Shown here piece by piece: positions 1-9,932 of a stretch of DNA of 64,000 bases. The notes beneath the pieces are model-generated. The model was not told where the DNA came from and made no database searches. It saw only the letters and a program-made list of their open reading frames with translations. A program made the translations under genes and the position numbers. Location of the stretch: the NCBI GenBank assembly GCA_003116875.1, contig BCKT01000021.1:5121-69120 (forward strand). Reading direction: 5' to 3'. Numbering within the stretch: the first letter of the stretch is position 1; each line of letters opens with the position of its first letter. The stretch is from Takashimella koratensis (taxonomy: Eukaryota; Basidiomycota; Tremellomycetes; Trichosporonales; Tetragoniomycetaceae).

Positions 1-799
1 CCCCCCCCCCCCACCAAACCCCTGGCTGTGCTCGTCCTCACTTGGCTCGTTCCCCGCGCTCACTCAAATTCAGGGCTACGGCCACATCGCACGTGAGACC
101 GCCCGTCTCCTCCAAGCGTTCGGAATGACCGTCATCGCCGCCAACTCCTCCGGGACTCGTCGCGTTGACGATGGGTATATCGTCCCTGGTACGGGGGACA
201 AAGAGGGAACTATTCCCGAGTCTTACTACTCGACGAATGACCCGGCGTCATTTGAGGCTTTCTTGAGGAGGTCAGAGATTTTGATCGCTTCGTTGCCCTC
301 CACTCCGGCGACTCAGTGGATGTTGACAGCTGAGCATATGAGTAGGTATTGATACTACCGTAGTCTAGTTTTTCACTCCCTCTCCAGCCTTCCTTTCTTT
401 ACCTCTTGCCCTCTTCGTTCCACGCTGCTTGTCATCCTCTCCCACTAGGCGCTTTGCTAACCCGCTTCAGAGCTCCTTCCTCAAGGCGCGGTACTCATCA
501 ACGTGGGCCGTGGCGACCTCTTCCACACCTCTGACCTTCTTGAATCCCTGGACTCTGACGACGGGGTTTACGCCGCCGCTCTCGACGTGACCGACCCGGA
601 ACCGCTTCCTGCGGGCCACCCTTTGTTCTCCCACCCGCGCGTCATTATCACCCCGCATACCTCGGGCGAGTTCAACCAGGGCGCCGGGAATACCACGGGT
701 TACTATGATGGAATCGCAGAGTTGATGGTTGCCAATGTGGAGAAGATCAGAGCAGGTGGTAAACCGTTCAACGTACTTGATCCGGTGAAGGGGTACTAG
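1..799 (+). CDS. D-isomer-specific 2-hydroxyacid dehydrogenase, C-terminal part
   Basis: The visible part has two exons, 74-341 and 471-799 (stop TAG), giving 198 residues. The window opens inside an upstream intron (acceptor CAG at 71-73), so the N-terminal substrate-binding half is missing. The protein starts at GYGHIARETARLL, the end of the NAD-binding Rossmann loop. It continues through KLLPQGAVLINVGRGDL, with the catalytic Arg region, then DPEPLPAGHPLF with the catalytic Glu, and ITPHTSG with the catalytic His. These are the family signatures of NAD(P)H-dependent 2-keto acid/2-hydroxy acid oxidoreductases such as glyoxylate/hydroxypyruvate reductases. The exact substrate cannot be told from this half. 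The window begins with a run of C that lies in the intron. Confidence 0.9.
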
Positions 800-1085
800 A
801 TAGCGCATGAGAAGAAGAGAAGAAAAAGCCGTCACGGTGTCGTGAAAGGACAGGCGAAACGAGGATCTCAAGACGTAGAGAGCACGTGGATGCCAGTACC
901 TTGCTACTTGTCGTACCTATGTCATATAGATGGGCTTGAGCTTCTTACCGCGCCGTGTAGTATCATGTGACGATGACCTGAGATCCCGCTGTTGACTCCA
1001 TATTCGCTCGACCCCTCTTCGTCTGTCTCATCCTCACCATCACTTAGTCTCTCGCTCAACCCTCACCAGACGTCCCACATAACCA

Positions 1086-1679
1086 ATGCCCAAATCAACC
1101 AAATCCACCCACGCCCACACCCACAGCCACAAACCCACTTCTGTTCCCCCTCGCCTCAAACCCACCTTCCACCTCCCACTCCCTCCTCCACCTTCACCCC
1201 CTCTGACTCGACCCTATTCCCCGGCCCAGCGCGCTTTATTCGTCGAGACCTTCAACCTCCTCGGAAGCGCCGAACTGGCCGGGCGGAGGTGAGGAGTATC
1301 CGCAAAGACCATCACGACTGCTGTCGAGAGGGTGACGGAGACTGGAGGCCATGGGGATAGACCAAGAGCCGGACGTCCAAAGATCCTCGATGAACGAGGG
1401 GAACGACAAGTACGTCTAACACCCTTCAGACGATTCAATGGTATTCCAAGTTATCGCTCTAGTACTAGCTAACAAAACTAGGTCCTCGCAGAGCTCAAAG
1501 CCGGTAATAGTTATAAAGAAATCGAGCAGACTCTTGCGCCGTTTGGCGGGACCAATGGGACTGCAAAGCTCAATGTCAAGGATAAGACCATCGCGAAACT
1601 CGCCAAGGCGAATGGACTAGGAGCGGAACAGAGGAAACGGGCAGAGAAGGAGCGGGCAGGCATGGGGAAGAAGGTGTGA
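1086..1679 (+). pseudogene. Tc1/mariner-type bipartite helix-turn-helix protein with an in-frame TGA
   Basis: An open frame starts at ATG 1086 and meets TGA at 1290-1292 inside a helix-turn-helix. The same frame then continues without interruption to 1409, where an intron (1410-1481, GTACGT...CTAACAAAACTAG) joins it to exon 1482-1679 (stop TGA). The conceptual product has a basic His/Pro-rich start. It then has a first HTH (around AELAGRR, stop, GVSAKTITTAVERV), a linker with RAGRPK, and a second HTH (ERQVLAELKAGNSYKEIEQTL ... VKDKTIAKL). This order is that of the paired-like DNA-binding region of Tc1/mariner transposases, but no DDE catalytic domain follows. It may be a domesticated DNA-binding domain, or a decayed gene because of the TGA. 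A 19-nt intron to remove the stop would be too short and would break the frame. Function is unknown. Confidence 0.5.
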
Positions 1680-2077
1680 ACGATCGAGGACGGAACAGTG
1701 TACTCGACCTTGAACGCTCCTCTGACTCAGACTCATTCCGCGTCCAACTGTTCAACGACTTTTCGATTCTACCTGATACCGCCCCGACCCACTTGACGTA
1801 CGCACTTTTAATCGACACCTACCGATCACCAAGTCCTAATCCCTGCCCATAGCCATGTATGCGAAATGTGCATGTACACGTACAGAACCATGTCCAACGT
1901 TGTCGGACTTTGAGATGATGCGAGAGTAGCCTATAAGCCATGAGGATCCCGTTTCTCTCTTTCACACTGCCTTTCCAAACCCACCCTTCTCTTGTTTCCC
2001 TTACCTGAACTTGTCCACCCACTGCCCAACAGCCACACAACCCTACTCTATCCACCTCACGGATTCCTTCACACACT
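1680..2077. other. Convergent intergenic spacer
   Basis: This spacer lies between the ends of the HTH locus and SmD1. No supported coding sequence was found. The open frames here are low-complexity shadows of pyrimidine-rich DNA. Confidence 0.6.
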
Positions 2078-2979
2078 CTAGAACCCTCTGCCCCTTGCCC
2101 TTCCACCGCCCCTTGGCCCTCCTCGCATTCCGCGCCCGCCCCGCGCACCCCTCGCGCCTCTCGCCGCTGCCGCCGCCGCCCCCTCCTTCCGCTTCTTCGC
2201 TCGCGGCGCATCATCAATCAACAGCGTGTCCAGCGGCAACGAGTCCGGCAAGACAAAGTATCGAATGTTGTTACCTCGGATCGCAATGGTGTCGAGCTTG
2301 AGAGGTGGTTGGGACGCCGCCTGGGAACGGAGCGTGAGACGGACGGATTTCAAGTGGGTGTTCATTTGTGGGTCGACGGCTGGGGGGAAATCAGTATAGG
2401 CACAAGAAAGGGATAAGAGCAAGTGGGTTGAGCGTGAGGGTAGGACGAGGTGGCGAGGTGGCAGGGAAGAGGGGTTGAGAAGCAGCAAGGAGTGGTATCA
2501 ACGTACAAGTGATGGTGCCATGGACGACAGTGCCGTTCTTCAACTCGATCTGCACCGTCTCGTTGTTGAGCTTCATCAAAAACCTGAGAAGAGTATGGGT
2601 TAGCCAGATACCAATGGGAGATGATTGAGAATGACGCAACGCTAAAACGGGCGGGGTGAGACAGGTATAGGGAGAAGGTCCGGGAACGTAGAGAGGATGG
2701 ATAGTTGCAGGTCATGGACAAGCCGGCAGAGACGAGCTGGGTTGAGAGGTAAACTCTGACACCGGCTCATCATACCGCGCGACAATGATCGTGTCGATAT
2801 TATCCAGACCTCCATGCCTTGTTCCCATGCAAGTCCTCCCGAGCATCCTCCACCATCTGTACCTTCCTCTTTGATCCCAACGCATGTCTCCCACGTCCTA
2901 TTCCTCCTGGCTCTGCACAAATCACGCGCACACGACACATGGAACCTATCATCCCTTGACCTCACCTGACGAGCTTCAT
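2078..2979 (-). CDS. SMD1: Small nuclear ribonucleoprotein Sm D1
   Basis: Three exons, 2979-2966, 2583-2507 and 2379-2078, give 130 residues. The first exon is only 14 nt and encodes MKLV plus part of an Arg codon. Joined, the protein reads [42 protein letters not shown] and [21 protein letters not shown]. These are the Sm1 and Sm2 motifs of SmD1 almost residue for residue. The tail is the expected Arg-Gly-rich, methylation-type sequence ending RARGRGF. SmD1 is one of seven proteins of the Sm ring on U1, U2, U4 and U5 snRNAs and is needed for pre-mRNA splicing in the nucleus. Intron 1 (382 nt) is much longer than most introns in this window. The gene is divergent from the STRAP-like gene. Confidence 0.95.
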
Positions 2980-4272
2980 CGTGCCGTTTTTCTTCTAGTG
3001 TAGTTTCGTGAGACTTTCGAGGCAACGTGCGTAATATCCGACTGCGGTCTGATAGGGGGCCTGAGGTGTGCCGTGGGGTGGATGGGTCGGGATGGTAGTG
3101 ATGGATGTGTTGGAGATGGTAAGTAAGTAGATACGAGGTTGAGTGAAAATACAGATCCAGTGGCACAGAGGACGGCGTTATAGACTCCCTTCCTAGCTGG
3201 ATACACTGCCAATGTCCGAGTGTGGCACCTGGGTAGGGATGCCACGTGCTCTGTACAGCATCCATGTTGTCGCGTTGTGTGTGTGTGTGTGTGTGTGTGT
3301 GTCTCTCGTCTCTGCTGTCATCCTCGTCCTCATCTCCTCCATCCTCTCTCCACCTCTATCTCTATCTCTCCACCTCTCAGCCTCTACCCCTCAACCGACC
3401 CCCGCACCCCCGCCACCACCACCTGTCCATCAACGACCACCTTCTCGACCCTTCCATCCACCCTTCACCCTCCGCGCCATCGCACCCGCACAGCCCATCA
3501 CCGCGTATCCCTCCGCTAGCCGGCAGCCGTTTACCGACCGACCTTCTACACCCTCCCTACTCTCCGCTCAACCATTACTACCCAGCTAACAACCTCACCG
3601 CCGCCCTTCAACGCCCTTTTCATCTCACTGCCTACGAGACAGCACCAGAACCGGAACTCAGTACCGACAACGACAATAATTGTTTCCTTCCGCAAAGTAA
3701 TACGCAGGCTACCTCGAGTCGCATCAATACGAACCAAACTCTATCGTGTACAACAACTACCAACAACAACTACGCAACTGTCAACAAACCTCATCTCGGG
3801 TCTCACAACTCCCCAGCCAGCCTGAACCTAGTTCACGACTTTCCCAACCTTCAACCCTGCTCTTTCCGGCTTTGCACAGCACATCACCGCTGATCCTCGC
3901 CCCTTCTTTCGGACTGCTATCACCATCACCAGACCCACCCAACTCTTCACTCTGACCCCACGATAACCACGCATCAACACCAACCACCAAACAACATCAC
4001 TGCACCTTTAGACCCGACTTTTGCATAGATCTGTAACATCGCATCGCCTCTACGTCTTCGCATTCTCGACACATCATCTTCCTTTCTTTCTTTCGCAGCA
4101 TCCCATTGTCATCTTACAGCGGAGTTACTGCGTTTCTTCGTCACCTCGTCACCTCGTCTGGATCTGAAACCCTAGACCGCTAGCCGTCGCTCTCTCCACT
4201 CTCTGGACTTCGCTACCCTCCACTCTCCGCCCCTCGGTACATTCCCACACTGCCCCCTCACAATCCCTCATA
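2980..4272. other. Divergent intergenic region, SmD1 / STRAP-like
   Basis: This is 1.3 kb of C/T- and C/A-rich DNA, probably the promoter and 5' leader of the WD40 gene. It contains a TG microsatellite (3276-3302). Long frames on the + strand are repetitive Ser/Pro/Thr translations and are not supported as genes. Confidence 0.6.
3276..3302. repeat. (TG)n microsatellite
   Basis: About 13 uninterrupted TG units lie in the SmD1/STRAP-like intergenic region. Confidence 0.95.
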
Positions 4273-5783
4273 ATGAACTTTAACGGCTACGACCACTCGG
4301 CGCCAGGTAGCGGTGCGCAGACTCCCAACTCCACCTACGGTCTTAACGGCAACAACGGTGTCTCGATCGGAGGGACGAACGGGAACGCCGCTGTACCTGG
4401 TGGGGCGGGCGCTGTCAAGGTCCAGCCATTATTGTGTTCCGGACACACTCGACCAGTCGTGCACCTCCAATTCTCCAACATGTGAGTGGGTCAAAATTCG
4501 GAAGGGCTGTCTGAGTAGCCAAACCTTGTTGGAAGAGATGGGATCAGTTGCTGATAGGTTCGCAGATTGGACAATGGAGAATACCTACTCGTCTCGGCGT
4601 GCAAAGATGGAAACCCGATGCTCCGTAGCTGGCTCGGTGACTGGATTGGAACCTTCTTTGGTGAGTAAACCGCATCATTACCTTTCCTCGTCATACCTTA
4701 CCCCTCCCCTTGCTCCTTACATCTCTCCTCACTTCTCCACTCCTCTTTCGTCGCCACTGACCACCACACAGGACACAAGGGCGCAGTGTGGTGTTCCAAA
4801 CTCTCGGTCGATGCCTCGCGCGCTATCACCGGAAGCGCAGATTTCACTGCCAAGATCTGGGATACAAACTCGGGCGAGGAACTGTACAGTTTCCCCCACA
4901 AACACATTGTTCGAGCTGTCGCGCTCAACCCGCAGGTGGAACCGCAATACCTCTTGACGGTGAGCAACAGCGGCGCGAGGGAAGCCATATCATCTTGATA
5001 CTGACACTTGCTTTTCTTCTTTACCTGTTGTCAGGGCGGACACGAGAAGAAGATGCGGTTGTTTGACCTGAACCGACCGGATGCGGAACCTCTGCTTCTC
5101 GGCAACCGAGGCGACGGTCTCTCTGTCGACGGGACTATCAAGAGTATTGTCTGGGACGAATCTCAGGGCGGGGCAGTCGGTGTCTCCGCGAGCGAAGACG
5201 GGAAAGTCCGATGGTGGGATCTACGCACGCTCTCCGAAGTTTCCTCCATCGACCTTGGGGAACCCATCTCGTCCATGGAACTCGCACACGGCGGTGGGAC
5301 ACTCTCCGTCGCTGCTGGGAAGGGAGTACACTTCCTCGATATCTTGCGTCAACACCCGCCAGTGACAGTGAATGTCCCACACCAGGTCACGTCGGCGAGT
5401 CTCCATCCTTTCTTGAGAGATAGGTTCGTAGCGGGCTCGACGGCGGATCCGTGGGTGAGGGTATACGACCTCGATACGGGAAAAGAGAAGGAAGTGTATA
5501 AAGGGCATCATGGACCGGTCTTGACGGCGAGTTACAGCCCCGATGGAGAGGTTTACGCCAGTGGTTCGGAAGATGGTAAGTGGTCTTGGGTTGGGGTTTG
5601 GCGTCGGCGTTGGAGATAAGGGTCGAGAGAAGAGGAATCGAGAGGAGCCGTCATGAAGTAGAGTGCAGAAGGAGTGTCATCGGCTTTGATGTGGAACACT
5701 CGCTGATAAGGACTACAGGTACGATCAGGTTATGGCAGACCCAACCGGGCAAGTCGTACGGTCTCTGGCAGACGCAGGACTAA
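4273..5783 (+). CDS. STRAP-like WD40-repeat protein
   Basis: Five exons, 4273-4481, 4566-4660, 4772-4959, 5035-5575 and 5719-5783 (stop TAA), give 365 residues. After a 45-residue Gly/Asn-rich leader, seven WD-type blades follow. They begin with LLCSGHTRPVVHLQFS and LLVSACKDGNPMLRSWLGDW, then IGTFFGHKGAVWCSKLSVDA, TGSADFTAKIWD and LLTGGHEKKMRLFDLNRPDA, and end with YASGSEDGTIRLWQTQPGKS. This repeat order, with the MLRxW and GHEKKxRLFDL blades, is characteristic of the serine-threonine kinase receptor-associated protein (STRAP/UNRIP) family. In animals that family binds the SMN complex and TGF-beta receptors. Its fungal role is less clear and may be a scaffold for RNP assembly or translation. 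Confidence 0.9.
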
Positions 5784-6492
5784 GCACGGCGAAGACTGGT
5801 ATGAGGCGAGGCGCGAAGTCGCGAGGTCGAGCGGGTGGGCGCTGTCAGTGGAGAGGTCTAGGCAAGAAGAAGGGAGACCTACGCGCAAGAAACCGGGGGA
5901 TGCGTTGCGCTTGTCTTATATTCTGGTCATTTAGTTCACTCTTACTACCAGCTCCCAGCACAAGGGTTCACACCTCTTCGTCCTCATTGCTCTAGCCTCT
6001 AGTCTCTAGTCTCTGACCTCCCTCTTCCAATCCGCTTCTCTCAACTTCGTGTCCTCATCTTTCACTTCAACACATTCCCATTCGTTTTCGTTTCTTCGTT
6101 TTTGCCTTCTTCCTTCGTCTTCTGTGCATCGGCCTCGGGCCAGTCATGCTCGACTTCTTCTTTACCTTTCCCTCTTTTTGGCTGCTGGGGCTTTGATCGA
6201 GACTTCTCGATTCCATGTAACTGTTTTTTTTTTTTTGTACCAAGAACGCGTCAAACCTGCTCACTCACTTTCTTGATACGATCCCGAGTCGATCTGTAAT
6301 TGATGAGCGTCCCAAGTTTCCACCTACGCCTAGGGAATCGTTCACTTGTGCATTCTACACATGTCGTCATACTGAGAGAAGAACTACCAAGCCCGAGCTG
6401 TATGTATGTACAAGTCATGAATCGTTTCTCGTGACGCTATCCTCAGTTCATCCCATCCACCCTTTCGTCTTCGCCCTCCTCCCTGCTCTTAC
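5784..6492. other. Convergent intergenic region
   Basis: These are 3' flanks of the STRAP-like gene and of the flavin monooxygenase. The DNA is T/C-rich and includes a T run near 6224-6235. No supported gene was found. Confidence 0.6.
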
Positions 6493-8770
6493 CTAGGCAG
6501 CGGCAGTCACCTGCTCCTCGGTAGCCTGCTTCCACTCTTTCCCATTTATCCTATAAATCGCTTCCCTCGCTCCTTCCCACTTCTTTCTCGACCCTTCCCT
6601 CCCATCAAACAACCTATAAACATGTGGACTATTAATCCCATTCATGATCAACCTCTGCAATTCCCTTTCATTCCACCAAAATTTCCACCCTTCCCAACCC
6701 CAACCGAGTTTCTCATTCACCTTGTTCCCCACGACCTCGTTGAGCCAGTGCTCAAAGTCGTCGCCTGGACCTGTACGCTGGATGTGCCATGCTTTGATAA
6801 GTCCCAGAGTCGTCTTGTAGTTCTTATCGCACCATTTCTCCATCGTAGCTCGAGGTGGGAGGGTGTAGGCGCCTTTCCAGACTTGCGCGATAGCCTGGGA
6901 CGAGAGATCGCCGTTCGAGAAAGCCGAGAACGAATGACCTCTGCACGGTCCGATGAAAGCCAGCGTGTCCGCGTGCGCAGGGTGGAACAGGGACTGATAC
7001 AGTCTCGGGAACGCCAAACCGTTTGTAGTCTCCTTCTTCTCCCACTCTGGTTTACTCCCAGCTGTCGGGTCCGCTTCTTCCGAGAGAATCGAATAATCAA
7101 AGTACCCACTCGTGGCCAAGATAACCACGTCCACCTCCCACTCCCCTTCGTCCGTGATCACCGTGGTCTCAGTGAACCCTTTTGTCCCCGTAACGCTCTT
7201 GACCTCGCCCGCTTTCAGGTGACTCATGAAATAGTCATTGATGACGGGCGAAGAATTGATCATCGGTGGAGCAGGGAGGAGTTTCCATTCCGGGTCGAGA
7301 TCGCATTGTTTCTTCATGTGAGATTCAACGGTGCGTTCGAGCAAGAGAGAACTGGAGGAAGGGAAGAGGGCTTTGATGATTTTGCCGATTTGAACGAAGC
7401 GACGGGTAACGATGGTGTCGGCGGGTTTACCGTCGGCCAGTCGCCCTACCTGGAGAAAGTCAGCAACGTCTAGAGGACAGAGACGACTCAGGATACAGCA
7501 CCAAACGCCAGCACCAATACCAAGGACATCCCTGCCAATTCATGTTCACGTCCACCTCCACAGCTACACCTCTGGACAAGCGCATTCATCCAAACTCTCA
7601 CTAACCAAACGGATACCCGTCCTGTGCGAAGCGTAGATAGTCTTGGCGACGCCGACGAGCTCGTGTGCAATGTCGCATCCGGTATTGGATGAGCCGATGA
7701 TGAAGACTCGTTTCCCAGCGAGTGCAGCGGGGCTGTTGGAGTGTTCAACCATCAGCATCTATCATCAACCGAACGTCTCTCTCCCACCGCCCAGCCATCT
7801 TGACATCACTTCCCCTCTGGTTGTCGACCACTACTCACTCCTTGTATGCAGCGGCATGGATGACCTCCCCCTTGAACTTGTCTATCCCTGGGATACTCGG
7901 AATCAAGAGATCCGCATGCGGACCAGTAGCTACGAGGACACGATCAAACTTTTCCTCCCGTGTTCCTTCTGCGTCGGTGAGAGTGAGCACCCACCCGCCC
8001 TCGTCCTCGGGAGCAGGGGAGACGCGGCTGATCTTGGTGTTGAGTCGGATATGAGGGAGAAGGTCAAAGTGCGCAGCATAGGAGCGGACATAGGAGGCGA
8101 CGTCCGGCGCTTTGGGGTAGTTCGGGGTCCCTGCGTGGGTCAGCGAGGAATAGAGAGAGAAAGGGGATGAAGGGAGACTTGCCTTCGGGAAAGGGAAAAT
8201 CTTGGTAGCAGCCCTGTGAACGTCAGTCAACAAGTCGTGTCCTCAGTCAACGATAGCACCCACAAAGTTCTTGGATGTGTTGGCCGTTGTCGCTATTGTC
8301 AGGCCGGGATGATTCGTACCGTGCAGTCACGACAAGGGCAAACAGGAGATCACTTGTTAGCTCCCACAGGTCTCTTCCCACATCGACCCTGATCGCAGCT
8401 CCCCCTCACCTCCTGCCTCTTCCACCACCCTTCGCGCTCCTCTAACCGCTGCACCCTGCGCCCAGCCTTACTCACACTTCAAGACGGTGATCTGGCTCGT
8501 GTCTGTAGACCACTGCCAGAGTCCACCGATATGACCGTTCCTCTCGATGCCGACGGCGTCGAAGCCTTGTTCACGGAGGTTCTTGAGTGATGCGACGCCC
8601 TGGAGGCCTGGTCAAGGTTTGTGAGCACATGAGCGTGGGAAAAATGATGAGTACAGCTTTTAGGAAAGGGCAGTGAGGGAGGCAGAGAAAAGAGTGGACT
8701 CACCTTGGCCGATGACGGCGACGCGGTTGCGTGCGGGCGGGGAGGGCCAGATTGGCTGTGTCTCCGACAT
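6493..8770 (-). CDS. Flavin-containing monooxygenase
   Basis: Seven exons, 8770-8704, 8607-8476, 8292-8264, 8213-8183, 8130-7839, 7732-7606 and 7449-6493, give 544 residues. The FAD Rossmann motif VAVIGQGLQGVASLKNL (GxGxxG) is split by intron 1, and IERNGHIGGLWQWS follows. A second nucleotide-binding motif, GKRVFIIGSSNTGCDIAHEL, fits NADPH. The C-terminal half contains VVILATSGYFDYS and AFIGPCRGHSFSAF, as in class B flavin monooxygenases. Such enzymes oxygenate soft nucleophiles (N, S) or act as ketone monooxygenases in the cytosol or ER; the substrate is not evident. The fourth intron (8182-8131) uses a GC donor (GAAG|GCAAGT) and is needed to keep EGTPNYP in frame. The gene is divergent from an MFS exporter. 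Confidence 0.9.
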
Positions 8771-9932
8771 GGTTGGTGAAGTGGGGAAAGGGGATGGGGA
8801 AGAGCGGGATGAGAATGAACGGATGATGATGGGGTTAAGAGTGAGATGTGTAGGAAGGATCGAACGAGTCAGATGGGAGGGGCGAGTTGAGGGATGAGAG
8901 TGAGAGGGGAACGGAGAGGGGAGGGACCGACGGGCAGGCGGGCACTGAGGCCGTTGGGGAGGGACGAGGAGGGAGAGAGGGGACGGTGACAACGGCCAAG
9001 GACGAGTGGAAGGAGGGAGTAGTTGTAGTGTTGACGTCGATGTTGAACTAGAGCTGTGACAGTGCGCAGCCGTTGCCCGTCTCCGTGTGATGGCCGGGAT
9101 CGACTCGAATGAGTCAACTCTGTCAACTTGTCCAACCTGTCGTAGCTGTCCTAGTCCACCCACAGCCTCCTTGCGCATGGTCCTCTGCCCTGTGGATCTG
9201 TCCCCCCTCGTGCTTTATATATTTATCCCACCCATCCTCGGACACATGTCGGGTGACGACTCGCGCTAGACTTCGGTGGCCGTTCATGGCCGGTGCCTGA
9301 GTCGCTTCCCACTCCTACGTAGTCCCATGCGCGGATGCGCGGCATAGTCAATTGGGTGAGTTCGACTCGGTATCATCGGCGAGGCAAGGGCTCGGTTGTG
9401 TGTGTGAGGTCCAATGACCACGCTCACGTCGTTCTGGCTGACGAGGCGGTCGTGTGCTCGTGTGATCGCGTCAAGTCGAGTCGGAAAGTGGGTATCGCAC
9501 TATCACTCCTGGTCGGGCGATCGGCATCTTCGGTAAGAGCGGTGAATCAATATTTCGTGCCCAGTGACGGGGTTGTCGTACAACACTGCTGCCCATGCTG
9601 TTCGCATCGACTTTGACTCTACCTCGCTTCGCGTTGAGATCCCTCTGCAAGACCCCCACGTGTCCTTCATGCATGTATGCATTAAGCAGACCACTCCCAC
9701 CCCAACCCCGCCCACACTCGGCATTCACATCCGAGCTACCCTTCTATATTCGGCATTTCGGGTCCACCCTCCGGCCCACTGGTCCAATCGGTCAACGCCG
9801 TCGCCCAATCCGTGCTCAATTCTCAAGATGGCACAATGGCACGTAGGTCCAAACAAAAAAAAATAATATAATTTTCCACGTCTATTACATCTACTCATAT
9901 CGTACTGAACACCTCACTCGACGCGTGAAGAG
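8771..9932. other. Divergent promoter region, FMO / MFS exporter
   Basis: This 1.16 kb region between two divergent genes holds a TATA-like stretch at 9214-9225 (TTTATATATTTA). No supported coding sequence was found. Frames on both strands are Ser/Arg/Pro-rich shadows. Confidence 0.5.

Noticed and set aside
1289..1307. 19-nt intron to remove the TGA of the HTH gene
   Set aside because: Far below any plausible intron length, and it would shift the frame away from the helix-turn-helix continuation.
2712..2894. 60-codon minus-strand frame inside SmD1 intron 1 ([17 protein letters not shown])
   Set aside because: No splice sites join it to SmD1 in frame and no known family is suggested.
3246..3893. 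215-codon + strand frame beginning in the TG repeat
   Set aside because: Translation is CVCVCV followed by Ser/Pro/His-rich low-complexity; it overlaps the leader of the STRAP-like gene and has no family features.
6622..7473. 283-codon + strand frame
   Set aside because: Exact antisense shadow of the flavin monooxygenase last exon, whose motifs are on the minus strand.
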